DNA of 64,000 bases from Candidatus Gemmiger excrementigallinarum (GCA_019116445.1 DXBP01000002.1:1-64000), one strand, 5' to 3'; positions 1-10,334 are shown, counted from the first letter of the stretch. Notes: generated from the sequence alone by a model not told the origin. Numbers and translations: made by a program.

Positions 1-1
1 C

Positions 2-63
2 CTCCCTTTGCTTGGTTGTGCAGTTGGCAGACCGCACTTCTATTTTAGCAAAGGGAGTTTTTT
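2..63 (+). terminator. Stem-loop with T-run, probable terminator of a plus-strand gene left of the window
   Basis: Perfect 11-bp inverted repeat CTCCCTTTGCT (2-12) / AGCAAAGGGAG (47-57) followed by TTTTTT. Confidence 0.6.
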
Positions 64-93
64 GTTTCCATAATCGGCACAAGCCTTCTTTTG

Positions 94-116
94 AACCACT
101 CGCCTAGCGAGTGGTT
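94..116. repeat. Compact palindrome AACCACTCGC-CTA-GCGAGTGGTT
   Basis: Perfect 10-bp inverted repeat with 3-nt loop followed by TTTTC; not needed to explain the flanking terminators. Confidence 0.6.
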
Positions 117-126
117 TTCGGCATAC

Positions 127-158
127 AAAAAGGCCGCCGCCCAAGGGCGTGCGGCCTT
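127..158 (-). terminator. Rho-independent terminator of pfkA
   Basis: Minus strand AAGGCCGC-A-CGCCC-TT-GGGCG-GCGGCCTT hairpin followed by TTTTTG, just after the pfkA stop. Confidence 0.85.
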
Positions 159-175
159 GCAATCAGCTTTACAGC

Positions 176-1150
176 TCAGATGGAAATCGCATTGGCGATG
201 TCAATCATTTCACGGTCGATGGTCTTGTGCATCGAGAGCGCCACATTGACATCATAGTCCACGATCTTATCGCCGGAAACTGCCACAACACGATTGTAGA
301 TGCCCTTGTCCAGCAGGTCGATCGCATGGTAGCCCATCAAAGAGGCATTGACGCGGTCACGAACCGTGGGAGAACCGCCGCGCTGAATATGGCCCAGAAC
401 CGTTGCGCGGGAATCAACACCGGTAGCTGCCTGGATCTGGTTGGCCAGTTCCTGTGCATCCACCACGCCTTCCGACACGATGATGATAAAGTGCTTCTTG
501 CCGGTGACCTGGGTCTGGCGCATACGCTGCAGAATATCACGCTCGAAATCAAACGGAATCTCCGGCAGCAGGACCGCCACGGCGCCGGTGGCAATGCCAA
601 CATTCAGGGCAATATAACCGGCATGATGCCCCATGACCTCAACCACGCTGCAGCGGTCATGGCTCTGGGTGGTGTCGCGCAGTTTATCAATGGCCTCCAC
701 GGCGGTGTTCATAGCCGTATCATAGCCAATGGTATACTCACTGCAGGCAATATCATTGTCAATGGTACCGGGCAAACCAATGCAGGGGATCCCCTGATTT
801 GCCAGCGCGCGGGCGCCCATGAACGAGCCGTCGCCACCGATAACAACCAGCGCGTCAATGCCCAGCTCCTTGCAGCGCGCCAGACCTTTGGCCTGACCTT
901 CCTGCGTCTTGAACTCAAGGCAGCGTGCCGTATACAAAATTGTGCCGCCGCGGTGAATAATCTCCGAAACGCTGCGGACATTCATCTCATAACATTCGCC
1001 GTTAATCAAACCATTATATCCGCGCTGAATGCCCATCATGCGGTAGCCTTTGCTGATACCCGCACGGACGATTGCACGTACAGCGGCATTCATGCCGGGC
1101 GCGTCACCGCCACTGGTCAGAACACCGATTGTTTTGATTTCCTTAGCCAT
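176..1150 (-). CDS. pfkA: ATP-dependent 6-phosphofructokinase
   Basis: MAKEIKTIGVLTSGGDAPGMNAAVRAIVR; GGDGS and PGTIDND motifs; SD AGGAGGAG before the ATG at 1150, so the tracked ORF start is too long. Confidence 0.97.
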   Translation of the reverse strand: MAKEIKTIGVLTSGGDAPGMNAAVRAIVRAGISKGYRMMGIQRGYNGLINGECYEMNVRSVSEIIHRGGTILYTARCLEFKTQEGQAKGLARCKELGIDALVVIGGDGSFMGARALANQGIPCIGLPGTIDNDIACSEYTIGYDTAMNTAVEAIDKLRDTTQSHDRCSVVEVMGHHAGYIALNVGIATGAVAVLLPEIPFDFERDILQRMRQTQVTGKKHFIIIVSEGVVDAQELANQIQAATGVDSRATVLGHIQRGGSPTVRDRVNASLMGYHAIDLLDKGIYNRVVAVSGDKIVDYDVNVALSMHKTIDREMIDIANAISI

Positions 1151-1219
1151 AAAGCAACTCCTCCTGTTCGGGAACATAGCGTTACTTAGAATAATTTTTT
1201 AACAATCTTGAACATTCAC

Positions 1220-1228
1220 ATTATACCA
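1220..1228 (-). promoter_or_regulatory. Predicted extended -10 (TGGTATAAT) of pfkA
   Basis: Minus strand TGGTATAAT about 70 nt upstream of the pfkA start; no good -35. Confidence 0.45.
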
Positions 1229-1275
1229 CATCTCTTGCGCTTCGATTATGGACGATTCGCGCAAAACACATGGAT

Positions 1276-4200
1276 TTATTTTGCATGCTGAGCAGTTCCC
1301 TGTACTTTTACGTGTTCTGAGCCCAAAATGCGGACCAGTTCTTCCCGCAAAAGCGGATCATCCCGGACTGCCATGTGCCGTGCCCATACTTTTTGCCCGG
1401 TATCGGCAAATCGAAAATAGACTTTTACCGTTCCACCGTCAAAGATGTTGCAAAGCAGATTCTCAACTTTATGCATTTCGGTACAATCCCTGGCCGGCAC
1501 CGTCAGGAAATATCCCGAGGCCACTTCCCCGTGGGCTTCCTGTCGGACACGGTCCACACGGTTACGTCCAAAACTCTTGTTGGGATCGTAAGATTCAATC
1601 GGCTGTATGCCTTCCACAATCAGGCGGGCCGCCTCATCCTCTTTAACCGAAACGCGGCCATGGGCCACTACAACCGCGTTTTCCTGCAAGGCAGCTCTGC
1701 ATTCAGCCAAAACACGCGGAAATACCAGCAGTTCCATGGTACCGGTCAGATCTTCAATGGTGGTAAAGGCCATAAGCGTATTGGACTTGGTCGTCATAAC
1801 CTTATTTTTGACAACAGTACACAGGATCGTCACTGTCTGATTGTCAAATTGTTTGGCTTCTTCGCCCAAAAGCTGGGCGATCGTACAAGTAGAGATCTGC
1901 GCAATCTGTGTACGATACGCATCCAGCGGATGTCCGGAAAGGTAAAGGCCCGAAACCTCTTTTTCCATTTTGAGCAATTCCGCGGTGGGATATTCCGCCA
2001 GCTTGGGGACCTTATAATCATTGGCAGCTTGCTCCTGCGCCTCTCCGCTCATCATACCGAAGAGATCCATCTGCCCTTCCAGATTTTGGCGCATATCGGT
2101 TTCAACGCTTTTGAGAATTCCTTCCACGCATTCCAGCATACCGTGACGCGAAGGCTCCAGCGTATCAAAGGCGCCGCTTTTGATCAGATTCTCCAGCGCT
2201 CTGCGATTCAATTCGTTACCATACATTCTGTGGCAGAAATCATACAGTCCCCGATACGGCCGGTCCTCCCTTTCCTTGACCACCGCATCAATCAAACCGC
2301 GCCCCACACTTTTGACCGCGTTCAACCCGAAGCGGATGCAATCGCCGTCTGCCGTAAATCCCCCGCGGGAAACGTTGATATCCGGCTGCAGCACCTTGAT
2401 GCCCAGTCGCTGACATTCCGTGGTGTATTCGATGACCTTGGAAGTATTGTCAAGCACGCTGGTCAGCAACGCTGCCATAAATTCATGGGGATAATGGCAT
2501 TTGAGATATGCCGTCTGGAATGCCACATACGCATAGCAGGCCGCATGGGACTTATTGAAGGCGTAGGAGGCGAAACTGATCATTTCGTCATAAATCTCGT
2601 TGGCAACATTTTCCGGGATGCCATTTTTGACGCAGCCGGCGCACTCCTTTCCCGGTTCCGTGCAGCCATGCACAAAATGCTCCCGTTCCGCCTCCATGAC
2701 CTTGTGCTTTTTCTTGCTCATGGCACGGCGGATATTGTCCGCCTGCCCGAAACTGAAACCTGCCAGTTCCCGGAAAATCTGCATAACCTGTTCCTGGTAC
2801 ACAATGCAACCATTGGTAACATCCAGGATATGCGCCAGCTGCGGGGTCTTATAGCTGATCTTACCCGGTTCCCGGCGGTTACGCAGATACATGGGAATGG
2901 AATCCATAGGGCCCGGCCGGTACAGTGAGATCAGGGCAATGATATCTTCCAGATTTTTGGGGCGCATACTCACAAGAACCTGCGTCATTCCTGTAGATTC
3001 AAGCTGGAATATACCCTCGGTTTCCCCTTTTGCCAGCATCGCATAGGTTTCCGGATCATCGTAGCTGATCTCCGACATACGGAAGTCCGGCACCTTGCGC
3101 CGCACGGCCAGTTCGGTATCATGAATGACCGTCAGCGTGCGCAAGCCAAGGAAATCCATCTTCAGAAGGCCCAACCGCTCGATTTCCACCATGTTGAACT
3201 GCGTAACAGGCAGCCCGTCGTTGGTGGACAGCGGAACATACTCCGTCGCAGGCTCCCGCGTAATCACCACACCGGCTGCGTGAGTCGAGGCATGGCGCGG
3301 CATCCCCTCCACTTTCAGGGAGGTGTCGATCAGTTCATGAACCTGAGGGTCGGCATCATACATAGCCTTAAGATCAGGGCTGACTTCCAACGCTTTTTTG
3401 AGCGTCATCTTCAGTTCCATCGGGATGAGCTTGGCAACCTTGTCCACATCCTGGTAAGCCATCCCCATAACCCGGCCCACATCACGGACCGCGGCACGGG
3501 CCGCCATGGTGCCAAAGGTTACGATTTGCGCCACATGGTCCCGACCATACTTTTCGTTGACGTAGTCAATGACTTCCTGCCGGCGCTCGTAACAAAAATC
3601 CACATCAAAGTCCGGCATCGAAACGCGTTCCGGATTGAGGAACCGTTCAAAAATCAGGTTATAGCGTATGGGGTCGATATCCGTGATTCCTACACAGTAA
3701 GCCGCCAGGCTGCCCGCGCCGGAACCACGACCGGGGCCAACCGGAATATCCCTACTTTTGGCATAATTGATAAAGTCGTATACAATGAGATAGTAGTTGG
3801 TGTACCCCATTGTTTTGACCACATTGATTTCATGCGCCAGACGTTCCCGCAGGGCATCCGTCACTTGGCCGGGATAGCGCCGTTCCAGCCCCTCCCAGCA
3901 GAGTTTTTCAAAGTACGCCTGGTTTTCCATGCCGTCGGGTGCCTGAAAATACGGCAGCTTGGTTTCACCAAAGGTGAATTCAAAATTGCACTGTTCCGCG
4001 ATTTTGTTGGTATTTTCACAGGCTTCCGGCACCATGGAGAACAGCTCGTACATCTCGCCGGCACTTTTCAGGTAGAATTCATCGGTCTGGAATTCCATCC
4101 GGTCCGCATCCGCAATCGTCTTACCGGTCTGAATGCACAGCAGAATGCTTTGCATTTTGGCGTCTTCTTTAGTGATATAATGGGCATCATTGGTTGCCAC

Positions 4201-4815
4201 CATCGGGATTCCTGTTTCCCGGGAAAGACGGATCAATTGCGGCAGCACGACCTGGTCTTCCTCCAGACCATGGTCCTGCAGTTCAATGTAATAGTTCCCC
4301 TCTCCGAACAGATCGCGATAGTACAGCGCTGTCCGTTTGGCCCGTTCATAGTCCCCGGCCAGGATTGCTTTGGGGATTTCGCCGGCCAAACAGGCGGAAA
4401 GGCAGATCAGGCCCTCGTGATGCTGTTCCAGCAAATCCTTGTCAATACGAGGTTTGGAGTAAAAGCCTTCCACGAATCCGGCCGAAACCATTTTGATAAG
4501 ATTTTTGTAGCCCGTTTCATTTTTGCACAGCAAAATCAAATGACTGTTGCCGTCAATTCGGTTTACCTTATCAAACCGGGTGCGGGTAGCCACATAAACC
4601 TCACAGCCAATGATCGGCTTTATGCCCGCCGCCTTAGCCGCATCAAAGAACGCCACCGAACCGTACATGACACCGTGGTCAGTGATGGCACAGGCCGTCT
4701 GCCCCATCGCTTTGAGATGATCGAACATCCGGTCGATCCGGCAGGCACCGTCCAGCAGACTGTATTCTGTATGCACATGCAGGTGCGTAAATTGTCTTGG
4801 AGTCATTTCAGACAT
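1276..4815 (-). CDS. dnaE: DNA polymerase III alpha subunit (DnaE)
   Basis: PHP N-terminus (FTHLHVHTEYSLLDG), VGPGRGSGAGS, DFDVDFCYERR polymerase motifs; 1179 aa. Confidence 0.97.
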   Translation of the reverse strand: MSEMTPRQFTHLHVHTEYSLLDGACRIDRMFDHLKAMGQTACAITDHGVMYGSVAFFDAAKAAGIKPIIGCEVYVATRTRFDKVNRIDGNSHLILLCKNETGYKNLIKMVSAGFVEGFYSKPRIDKDLLEQHHEGLICLSACLAGEIPKAILAGDYERAKRTALYYRDLFGEGNYYIELQDHGLEEDQVVLPQLIRLSRETGIPMVATNDAHYITKEDAKMQSILLCIQTGKTIADADRMEFQTDEFYLKSAGEMYELFSMVPEACENTNKIAEQCNFEFTFGETKLPYFQAPDGMENQAYFEKLCWEGLERRYPGQVTDALRERLAHEINVVKTMGYTNYYLIVYDFINYAKSRDIPVGPGRGSGAGSLAAYCVGITDIDPIRYNLIFERFLNPERVSMPDFDVDFCYERRQEVIDYVNEKYGRDHVAQIVTFGTMAARAAVRDVGRVMGMAYQDVDKVAKLIPMELKMTLKKALEVSPDLKAMYDADPQVHELIDTSLKVEGMPRHASTHAAGVVITREPATEYVPLSTNDGLPVTQFNMVEIERLGLLKMDFLGLRTLTVIHDTELAVRRKVPDFRMSEISYDDPETYAMLAKGETEGIFQLESTGMTQVLVSMRPKNLEDIIALISLYRPGPMDSIPMYLRNRREPGKISYKTPQLAHILDVTNGCIVYQEQVMQIFRELAGFSFGQADNIRRAMSKKKHKVMEAEREHFVHGCTEPGKECAGCVKNGIPENVANEIYDEMISFASYAFNKSHAACYAYVAFQTAYLKCHYPHEFMAALLTSVLDNTSKVIEYTTECQRLGIKVLQPDINVSRGGFTADGDCIRFGLNAVKSVGRGLIDAVVKEREDRPYRGLYDFCHRMYGNELNRRALENLIKSGAFDTLEPSRHGMLECVEGILKSVETDMRQNLEGQMDLFGMMSGEAQEQAANDYKVPKLAEYPTAELLKMEKEVSGLYLSGHPLDAYRTQIAQISTCTIAQLLGEEAKQFDNQTVTILCTVVKNKVMTTKSNTLMAFTTIEDLTGTMELLVFPRVLAECRAALQENAVVVAHGRVSVKEDEAARLIVEGIQPIESYDPNKSFGRNRVDRVRQEAHGEVASGYFLTVPARDCTEMHKVENLLCNIFDGGTVKVYFRFADTGQKVWARHMAVRDDPLLREELVRILGSEHVKVQGTAQHAK

Positions 4816-5743
4816 TACTTGTTTCCTTTTCTGGTGACGGAGATTCCTGCAGACGCTGCGCGGCCTCCTGGATACGCTTTAACCGGTGAGAAAGTCCCGC
4901 TTTACTTACCGGCGGGTCCATCTTCTGTGCCAGTTTGGCCAGCGGAAGATCCGGGTACTGCATCCGCATCTTTGCCGTTTGCTGCAGCGGCTCCGGAAGT
5001 GCCGCAAGTGCGCCCGCTTCTTCCAGTCGTTCAATTGCCATCTGGACCTGCACTGCCGCCTGAACGCTCTTTCCCAAATTGGCTGTTTCGCAATTGGAAA
5101 GCCGGTTGGTTTTATTGCGCATTTCGTTGTACAGGCGCTGGTCCATAATGCGCATCGCCGCACCGCCGGCCCCCATAAACGTAAGCAGATCCTCGATATG
5201 ATCGGCGGCTTTGATATATATGGTATTGGCACCTTTGCGCAATGCCCGATGCGGGTGAAAGTCATGTTCAGCCAACATCGCTTCCAGCTGCTGGGAAAGA
5301 TAGTGGCGTGTGGACAGGAATTCCAAATTATAACTTTTTTCCGGGTCAGTCATCGTACCGCAACACAAAAAAGCCGTCGCGATGAAGGTCTGCATACATT
5401 TTTGGCATTTGAAATTTTCAGGACGGATACGCAGTGTAGGCTCCTTGCCGGTATGGCAAAACAGCTCCAGCATCTTTTGGATTTCTTCGGGTGTCTTGAC
5501 GCTGAACTCAAATACCGCACCGGTCGGTCTTTCTTTGCTCAGGATTTCCCCCTGAATTCCGCAGCGCCGATATGCTTTCTGGGCAAACAAGGCGACCCCC
5601 TCGTTTTCCGTTTGCAGCACAACACCGCGATCATCAAAATACTTACCAAAACAGGCCACCGCATAAGCGGCGGCCACGTTACAGCATGGTTTTGAGATCC
5701 TGTGGCGCAGGATCTCATTTTTTACCTCTTGTGAAAAACTCAA
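4808..5743 (-). CDS. whiA: DNA-binding protein WhiA
   Basis: MSFSQEVKNEIL start, LAGLIDADG-like region and C-terminal HTH (LPLAKLAQKMDPPVSKAGLSHRLKRI); next to rapZ. Confidence 0.93.
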   Translation of the reverse strand: MSFSQEVKNEILRHRISKPCCNVAAAYAVACFGKYFDDRGVVLQTENEGVALFAQKAYRRCGIQGEILSKERPTGAVFEFSVKTPEEIQKMLELFCHTGKEPTLRIRPENFKCQKCMQTFIATAFLCCGTMTDPEKSYNLEFLSTRHYLSQQLEAMLAEHDFHPHRALRKGANTIYIKAADHIEDLLTFMGAGGAAMRIMDQRLYNEMRNKTNRLSNCETANLGKSVQAAVQVQMAIERLEEAGALAALPEPLQQTAKMRMQYPDLPLAKLAQKMDPPVSKAGLSHRLKRIQEAAQRLQESPSPEKETSNV

Positions 5744-5776
5744 ACGGATGTTCCTCCTTGACGCTTTTGCAAAGGC

Positions 5777-6640
5777 TTACAGCGTCCGCTTTGCGTCACG
5801 GTGTTGTACGCTGGGTTCATAGCCCAATTTTTGGCAGAACTCGCCGATTTTCCGGGCAAAGGTAATAGAACGGTGTTTGCCGCCAGTACATCCCACGGCA
5901 ATCATCAGCTGGCTTTTGCCCTCTTTCACATATAGCGGAAGGGCATATTCCAACATGCTTTCGTATCGGCGCAGCAGTTCCTGTGATTCCGGAGCGGCCA
6001 TTACATAATCTACTACCGCCTGATCCATACCGGTCAGATTTTTGAGTTCCGGGACATAAAAGGGGTTCGGCAGACAGCGGACATCCAAAACCAGGTCAGC
6101 TTCCTGCGGCAAGCCGTATTTGAAACCGAACGACACCACCGTCAACGCCATCGGACTCTTGCCTTTGTCCAGAAACAGGCTGCAAACGCGCTCTTTGTTT
6201 TGAGCCACATTCAAAAGTGAAGTGTCAATCACATATTTGGCACGATTGCGCAGCGGCTGCAAAAGACGGCGTTCCCGTTCGATTGCCTCCTCAATGGATA
6301 CATGATCCGTCAGCGAGATGGGATGCTGGCGGCGTGTTTCTTTATACCGCCGCTGGATCGTGTGGTTATTGGCGTCCAGGAAGAGGATTTCATATTCAAT
6401 TTTCTTTGCGTCCAGGTCCGCCAGCGCTTCTTCCAGCTGTTCCTTGTTCCGTACGCCGCGAACGTCCATGACAACGGCCACACGGCTGAGCTGGTTTTCG
6501 CCCTGCAGGGCAAAATCCACGATACGCGGCAGCAATGCCACCGGGATATTGTCAATGCAGAAGAATCCGATATCTTCCAATGCATTGACGGCCATGGATT
6601 TGCCTGCACCCGAAAGCCCCGTAACGATCAGAAAATTCAT
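5777..6640 (-). CDS. rapZ: RNase adapter protein RapZ (YvcJ family nucleotide-binding)
   Basis: VTGLSGAGKSMAVNALEDIGFFCIDNIP; GCTGGKHRSI. Confidence 0.95.
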   Translation of the reverse strand: MNFLIVTGLSGAGKSMAVNALEDIGFFCIDNIPVALLPRIVDFALQGENQLSRVAVVMDVRGVRNKEQLEEALADLDAKKIEYEILFLDANNHTIQRRYKETRRQHPISLTDHVSIEEAIERERRLLQPLRNRAKYVIDTSLLNVAQNKERVCSLFLDKGKSPMALTVVSFGFKYGLPQEADLVLDVRCLPNPFYVPELKNLTGMDQAVVDYVMAAPESQELLRRYESMLEYALPLYVKEGKSQLMIAVGCTGGKHRSITFARKIGEFCQKLGYEPSVQHRDAKRTL

Positions 6641-6654
6641 CTTCCATCCGCCCC

Positions 6655-7581
6655 TTATTTTACCACTCTAATTTCACGTTCCAAGACAAAACCGGTTTTT
6701 TCATATACGATCCGTTTGACGTCATCGGTCAGCGCCACAACATCTGCGCAGGTTGCGCCGCCTTTGTTGATCACAAATCCACAGTGTTTTTCGCTGATCT
6801 GCGCGCCGCCCACTGTGTAGCCGCGCAATCCACAATCCTCGATCAAGCGTCCGGCAAAGGCCCCCTGCGGACGTTTGAAAGTGCTTCCGGCACTGGGCCA
6901 TTCCAACGGCTGCTTCGATCTGCGGCGTTCCAGATACTCCTGCATCTGTGCAAGAATTTCTGCACCATCTCCTTTTTGCAGCCGTACACAGGCAGACACA
7001 ATGCACCAGGAAGGATTTTTCTCAAAGATGCTGGTTCGATACCCCATTTGGAGGTCGGAAGCGGGAAGCGTGCGAAGGTTGAGGTTATCATCCAGAAACG
7101 AAACCCACGCAACGACATCTTTCATTTCACCGCCATAGGCACCTGCGTTCATATACATAGCGCCGCCCACTGTGCCGGGAATCCCGCAGGCAAATTCCAG
7201 GCCTGCCAGGGCCCGCTGCTGTGCTTCTGCACACAAGCGGCCCAACGTCATTCCCGCACCGGCTGTCAAAAGCACAGTATCCGCCTGCTCTGTAGCGGTT
7301 ACAGAAGGGGCAATACCGCGAAGATCCACAACCGCACCGTCAAATCCTTCATCGGCAAACAATGTGTTGGAGCCGTTTCCCAGCAAGTACACACGCACCT
7401 CCTGATCTTTGCAGCACTTCAGCGTTTGCCGCAGCTGCCCAACATCCTGCGGCGCACACCAGAAAGCAGCAGGGCCACCGATCCGGAACGTGGTATGCAT
7501 CGCCAAAAGTTCTTGCTCTGCAAAGGGGAGTTCCGCTCTTTGCAAGGCGCCGCGCAGCGCCACTTTAATTTGCTCGTGCAT
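6655..7581 (-). CDS. murB: UDP-N-acetylmuramate dehydrogenase
   Basis: TFRIGGPA, GNGSNTL, FACGIPGTVGGAMYMNAGAYGGE, AGSTFKRP motifs. Confidence 0.96.
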   Translation of the reverse strand: MHEQIKVALRGALQRAELPFAEQELLAMHTTFRIGGPAAFWCAPQDVGQLRQTLKCCKDQEVRVYLLGNGSNTLFADEGFDGAVVDLRGIAPSVTATEQADTVLLTAGAGMTLGRLCAEAQQRALAGLEFACGIPGTVGGAMYMNAGAYGGEMKDVVAWVSFLDDNLNLRTLPASDLQMGYRTSIFEKNPSWCIVSACVRLQKGDGAEILAQMQEYLERRRSKQPLEWPSAGSTFKRPQGAFAGRLIEDCGLRGYTVGGAQISEKHCGFVINKGGATCADVVALTDDVKRIVYEKTGFVLEREIRVVK

Positions 7582-7621
7582 ATTTTTCCCCTTTACAAAG
7601 CAATTTTACAGAGTATGGTTT

Positions 7622-8578
7622 TCAGATGGAAACCTCCAGTGCTGCCGCGCCGATCACACCGGCATCATTGCGGAGCTCACAGGCACGGATTTCCGGCACA
7701 CGGCCACCGGTGATGTCATGCGTTTCTTTTTCCACATACGCGCGTACAGGAGCCAGCAGCGTTTCGCCCTGATTGGAAACACCGCCGCCCACGCAAATCA
7801 CTTCTGGCTCAAAGGTATTGACCACGTTGGCCAGGCCGCAGGCGACGTATTCCATCCAGTTCTCAACGACCTGTTTGGCCAACGCATCCCCCTTTGCCAT
7901 GGCGTCAAAGGAAGTTTTGGCATTGACATGATCGATGTCCTGCACCAGCTTCCACATCAGCGTATCGCTGTGCTCTTTCATAGCAGCCTTGGTGTCCTCC
8001 GTCAGGGCGCGGGCGGAAGCATACCGTTCCCAGCAGCCGCAGCGGCCGCAGTTGCATTTCCGGCCGCCTTTTACAATGACCGTGTGCCCCATCTCACCGG
8101 CTGCAAAATTGAAGCCGCGTACGATTTTGCCACCCAGAATAATGCCGCTGCCAATACCGGTGCCCAAGGTTATCACAACTGCGTCTTTGTACCCTTTGGC
8201 GCCGCCCGCAATGTACTCGCCGAATGCCGCTGCATTGGCGTCGTTTTCCACATAGACCTTGCAGCCCAGGAGTTTTTCCATATCAGGGCCCAGGTTCCAG
8301 TCATAATAACCGAAGTTGGTGTTATATCCGACAAAACCGGTGGTAAAATTCACGCTGCCCGGTGTACCGATTCCCACATATTTTACGTCGGAAAAATCCA
8401 CGTTATTCTCTTTGGCAACCGCACGGCAAAGATCCGCCAGGGCCTTCTCCAGGTCCGCAGCCGGTCGGGGCAACCGCGTCGCCCAGGTGATTTTGCCTAC
8501 GATCTCATAATTTTCGTTGACAAGGCCGGCAGTCATGGTGGTGCCGCCCAAATCAATTCCGATGGTATACTGACTCAT
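7622..8578 (-). CDS. ROK family protein, probable glucokinase
   Basis: IGIDLGGTTMTAGLV; ROK zinc motif GHTVIVKGGRKCNCGRCGCWE. Confidence 0.9.
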   Translation of the reverse strand: MSQYTIGIDLGGTTMTAGLVNENYEIVGKITWATRLPRPAADLEKALADLCRAVAKENNVDFSDVKYVGIGTPGSVNFTTGFVGYNTNFGYYDWNLGPDMEKLLGCKVYVENDANAAAFGEYIAGGAKGYKDAVVITLGTGIGSGIILGGKIVRGFNFAAGEMGHTVIVKGGRKCNCGRCGCWERYASARALTEDTKAAMKEHSDTLMWKLVQDIDHVNAKTSFDAMAKGDALAKQVVENWMEYVACGLANVVNTFEPEVICVGGGVSNQGETLLAPVRAYVEKETHDITGGRVPEIRACELRNDAGVIGAAALEVSI

Positions 8579-9324
8579 AATACAATGCCTCCTATTTCTT
8601 CTGCACAGCGACGGCCATGCAGTTTCAGTTCCTGTACCAGGTTTTCCCGCGTTGCATTGACGATCAATTCCTGCGGAAACGACAATTCATCCAACAAGCT
8701 GTACAGCGGCGGCAAAGCCGTCTGCAGACGCCAGGCGCTATGTGCGTCACTGTCCACCGCAATATGGCAGCCGTTCGTCAGGCATGCCGTCAACAACGCC
8801 CGCATATTGGGGATTCCGTCTTTTCGTACAGCGAATGAGCCTCCGTTCAACTCCACAACCTTATGATTTTTGGCAAAGGCTTTGGTAACAAGATCGTAAT
8901 CGTAACGGTAATTTTCCTGCTCCGAATGACCGATACAATCGACATAAGGGTTCTCCGCTACGCTCAGCCAGATCCGGTTCGCCTCTTTACGGGTCAATAG
9001 TCCCGGCATACAAGGGCTGTGGATGGATGCCACCACCCAATCCTGTGCCGCCAGAAGTTCCTGGGAAAGATCCAAACCGCCTTTGGTATCCATAATATTG
9101 ACTTCAGCGCCATACATCATGGCCACTCCGTCAATGTTTCTGGGCAGAGCGGAACCGTTTGCAAAATGCCAGATATGGGGGGAGTCCGGCATGGCCGGAG
9201 CGTGGTCAGTAATGGCCATTGCGCAGTAGCCGGCCTGCCTGGCGGCTGCCGCCATTTCGTTCAAAGTTTGAAAAGCGTGGGAAGCACACAACGTATGTGT
9301 GTGGAGGTCTGCAATCATCTGCAT
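8575..9324 (-). CDS. PHP domain phosphatase (YcdX-like)
   Basis: ADLHTHTLCASHAF, AITDHAP, DSDAH; start/stop overlap with the ROK gene. Confidence 0.88.
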   Translation of the reverse strand: MQMIADLHTHTLCASHAFQTLNEMAAAARQAGYCAMAITDHAPAMPDSPHIWHFANGSALPRNIDGVAMMYGAEVNIMDTKGGLDLSQELLAAQDWVVASIHSPCMPGLLTRKEANRIWLSVAENPYVDCIGHSEQENYRYDYDLVTKAFAKNHKVVELNGGSFAVRKDGIPNMRALLTACLTNGCHIAVDSDAHSAWRLQTALPPLYSLLDELSFPQELIVNATRENLVQELKLHGRRCAEEIGGIVL

Positions 9325-9361
9325 GAATTCGGTATCTCTCTTTTCCTGTTTTACTTATGCA

Positions 9362-10324
9362 TCACAGCGAAATATCATCCTGCAGGCCCAGCTGTGCCAG
9401 CAGTTCTTTGGCTGCGTTGTACCCCATTTCCTTGGTACGATTGTTGATGGCTGCTGTTTCCAGAATGACCGCCAGATTTCGACCGGGCATGACCGGAATC
9501 AGCATACTGGGAACCTTCACGCCCAGGATATCGTAATATTCGGTATCCAAACCGGTGCGGTCGTAATTTTTGGTACGGTCCCACGGTTCCAGCTGCACAA
9601 CCATTTCCACTTCTACACTGCTGCGCACCGAGCCGATACCAAAAACATGGGCCACGTTGATAATGCCGATACCGCGCAGTTCGATGAAGTGGCGGATGTT
9701 GGCCGGTGCCGTACCCAGAATACTGCGATAGGACACGCGCCGCAGTTCTACCGCATCGTCTGCAATCAGACGATGACCGCGCTTGACCAATTCGATGGCG
9801 GTTTCGCTTTTTCCGACACCGGAATCGCCTAGAATCAGAATACCTTCGCCATACACTTCCACCAGTACGCCGTGGCGTGTGATGCGCGGTGCCAGCTCCG
9901 TGTTCAGTGTGGTGATCAAAACGCCCATCAAAGCCGAGGTCATCTCGGTAGACATCAAAAGCGGCACAGAGTACTGCTTGGCATACTGCATCATCTCAGA
10001 AAGCGGCTGCATATTGCGGGTCAGAATCACAGCCGGCGGTTGGAAAGAGAACAGTTTTTCCAGCCGCATATTCCGCAAGGAAGTGGAGAGTTCTTCCAGG
10101 TAGGACATCTCCGTCAAGCCGATGATCTGGACACGGGTATTATCGAAGTTTTCATAATACCCGGCCAGCAAAATACCGGGGCGGTATACCTCAGTCGCCG
10201 TTACTTTGACCTTTTCCAGCTCACAGGGAGTATATGCCACCGTCAGATTTGCTTCCTCCGCCAATTTCGCCAGGGATACAGAGAATTCAGACACAACCAA
10301 ACGCCCCTTTCGTGAGGTATTCAA
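9362..10324 (-). CDS. hprK: HPr kinase/phosphorylase
   Basis: P-loop GDSGVGKSETAIELVKRGHRLIADDAVEL; HFIELRGIGIINV. Confidence 0.96.
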   Translation of the reverse strand: MNTSRKGRLVVSEFSVSLAKLAEEANLTVAYTPCELEKVKVTATEVYRPGILLAGYYENFDNTRVQIIGLTEMSYLEELSTSLRNMRLEKLFSFQPPAVILTRNMQPLSEMMQYAKQYSVPLLMSTEMTSALMGVLITTLNTELAPRITRHGVLVEVYGEGILILGDSGVGKSETAIELVKRGHRLIADDAVELRRVSYRSILGTAPANIRHFIELRGIGIINVAHVFGIGSVRSSVEVEMVVQLEPWDRTKNYDRTGLDTEYYDILGVKVPSMLIPVMPGRNLAVILETAAINNRTKEMGYNAAKELLAQLGLQDDISL

Positions 10325-10334
10325 TATTAGTCTT

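Noticed and set aside
3121-5148. 675-aa plus-strand ORF
   Set aside because: Antisense to dnaE/whiA; no recognisable domain.
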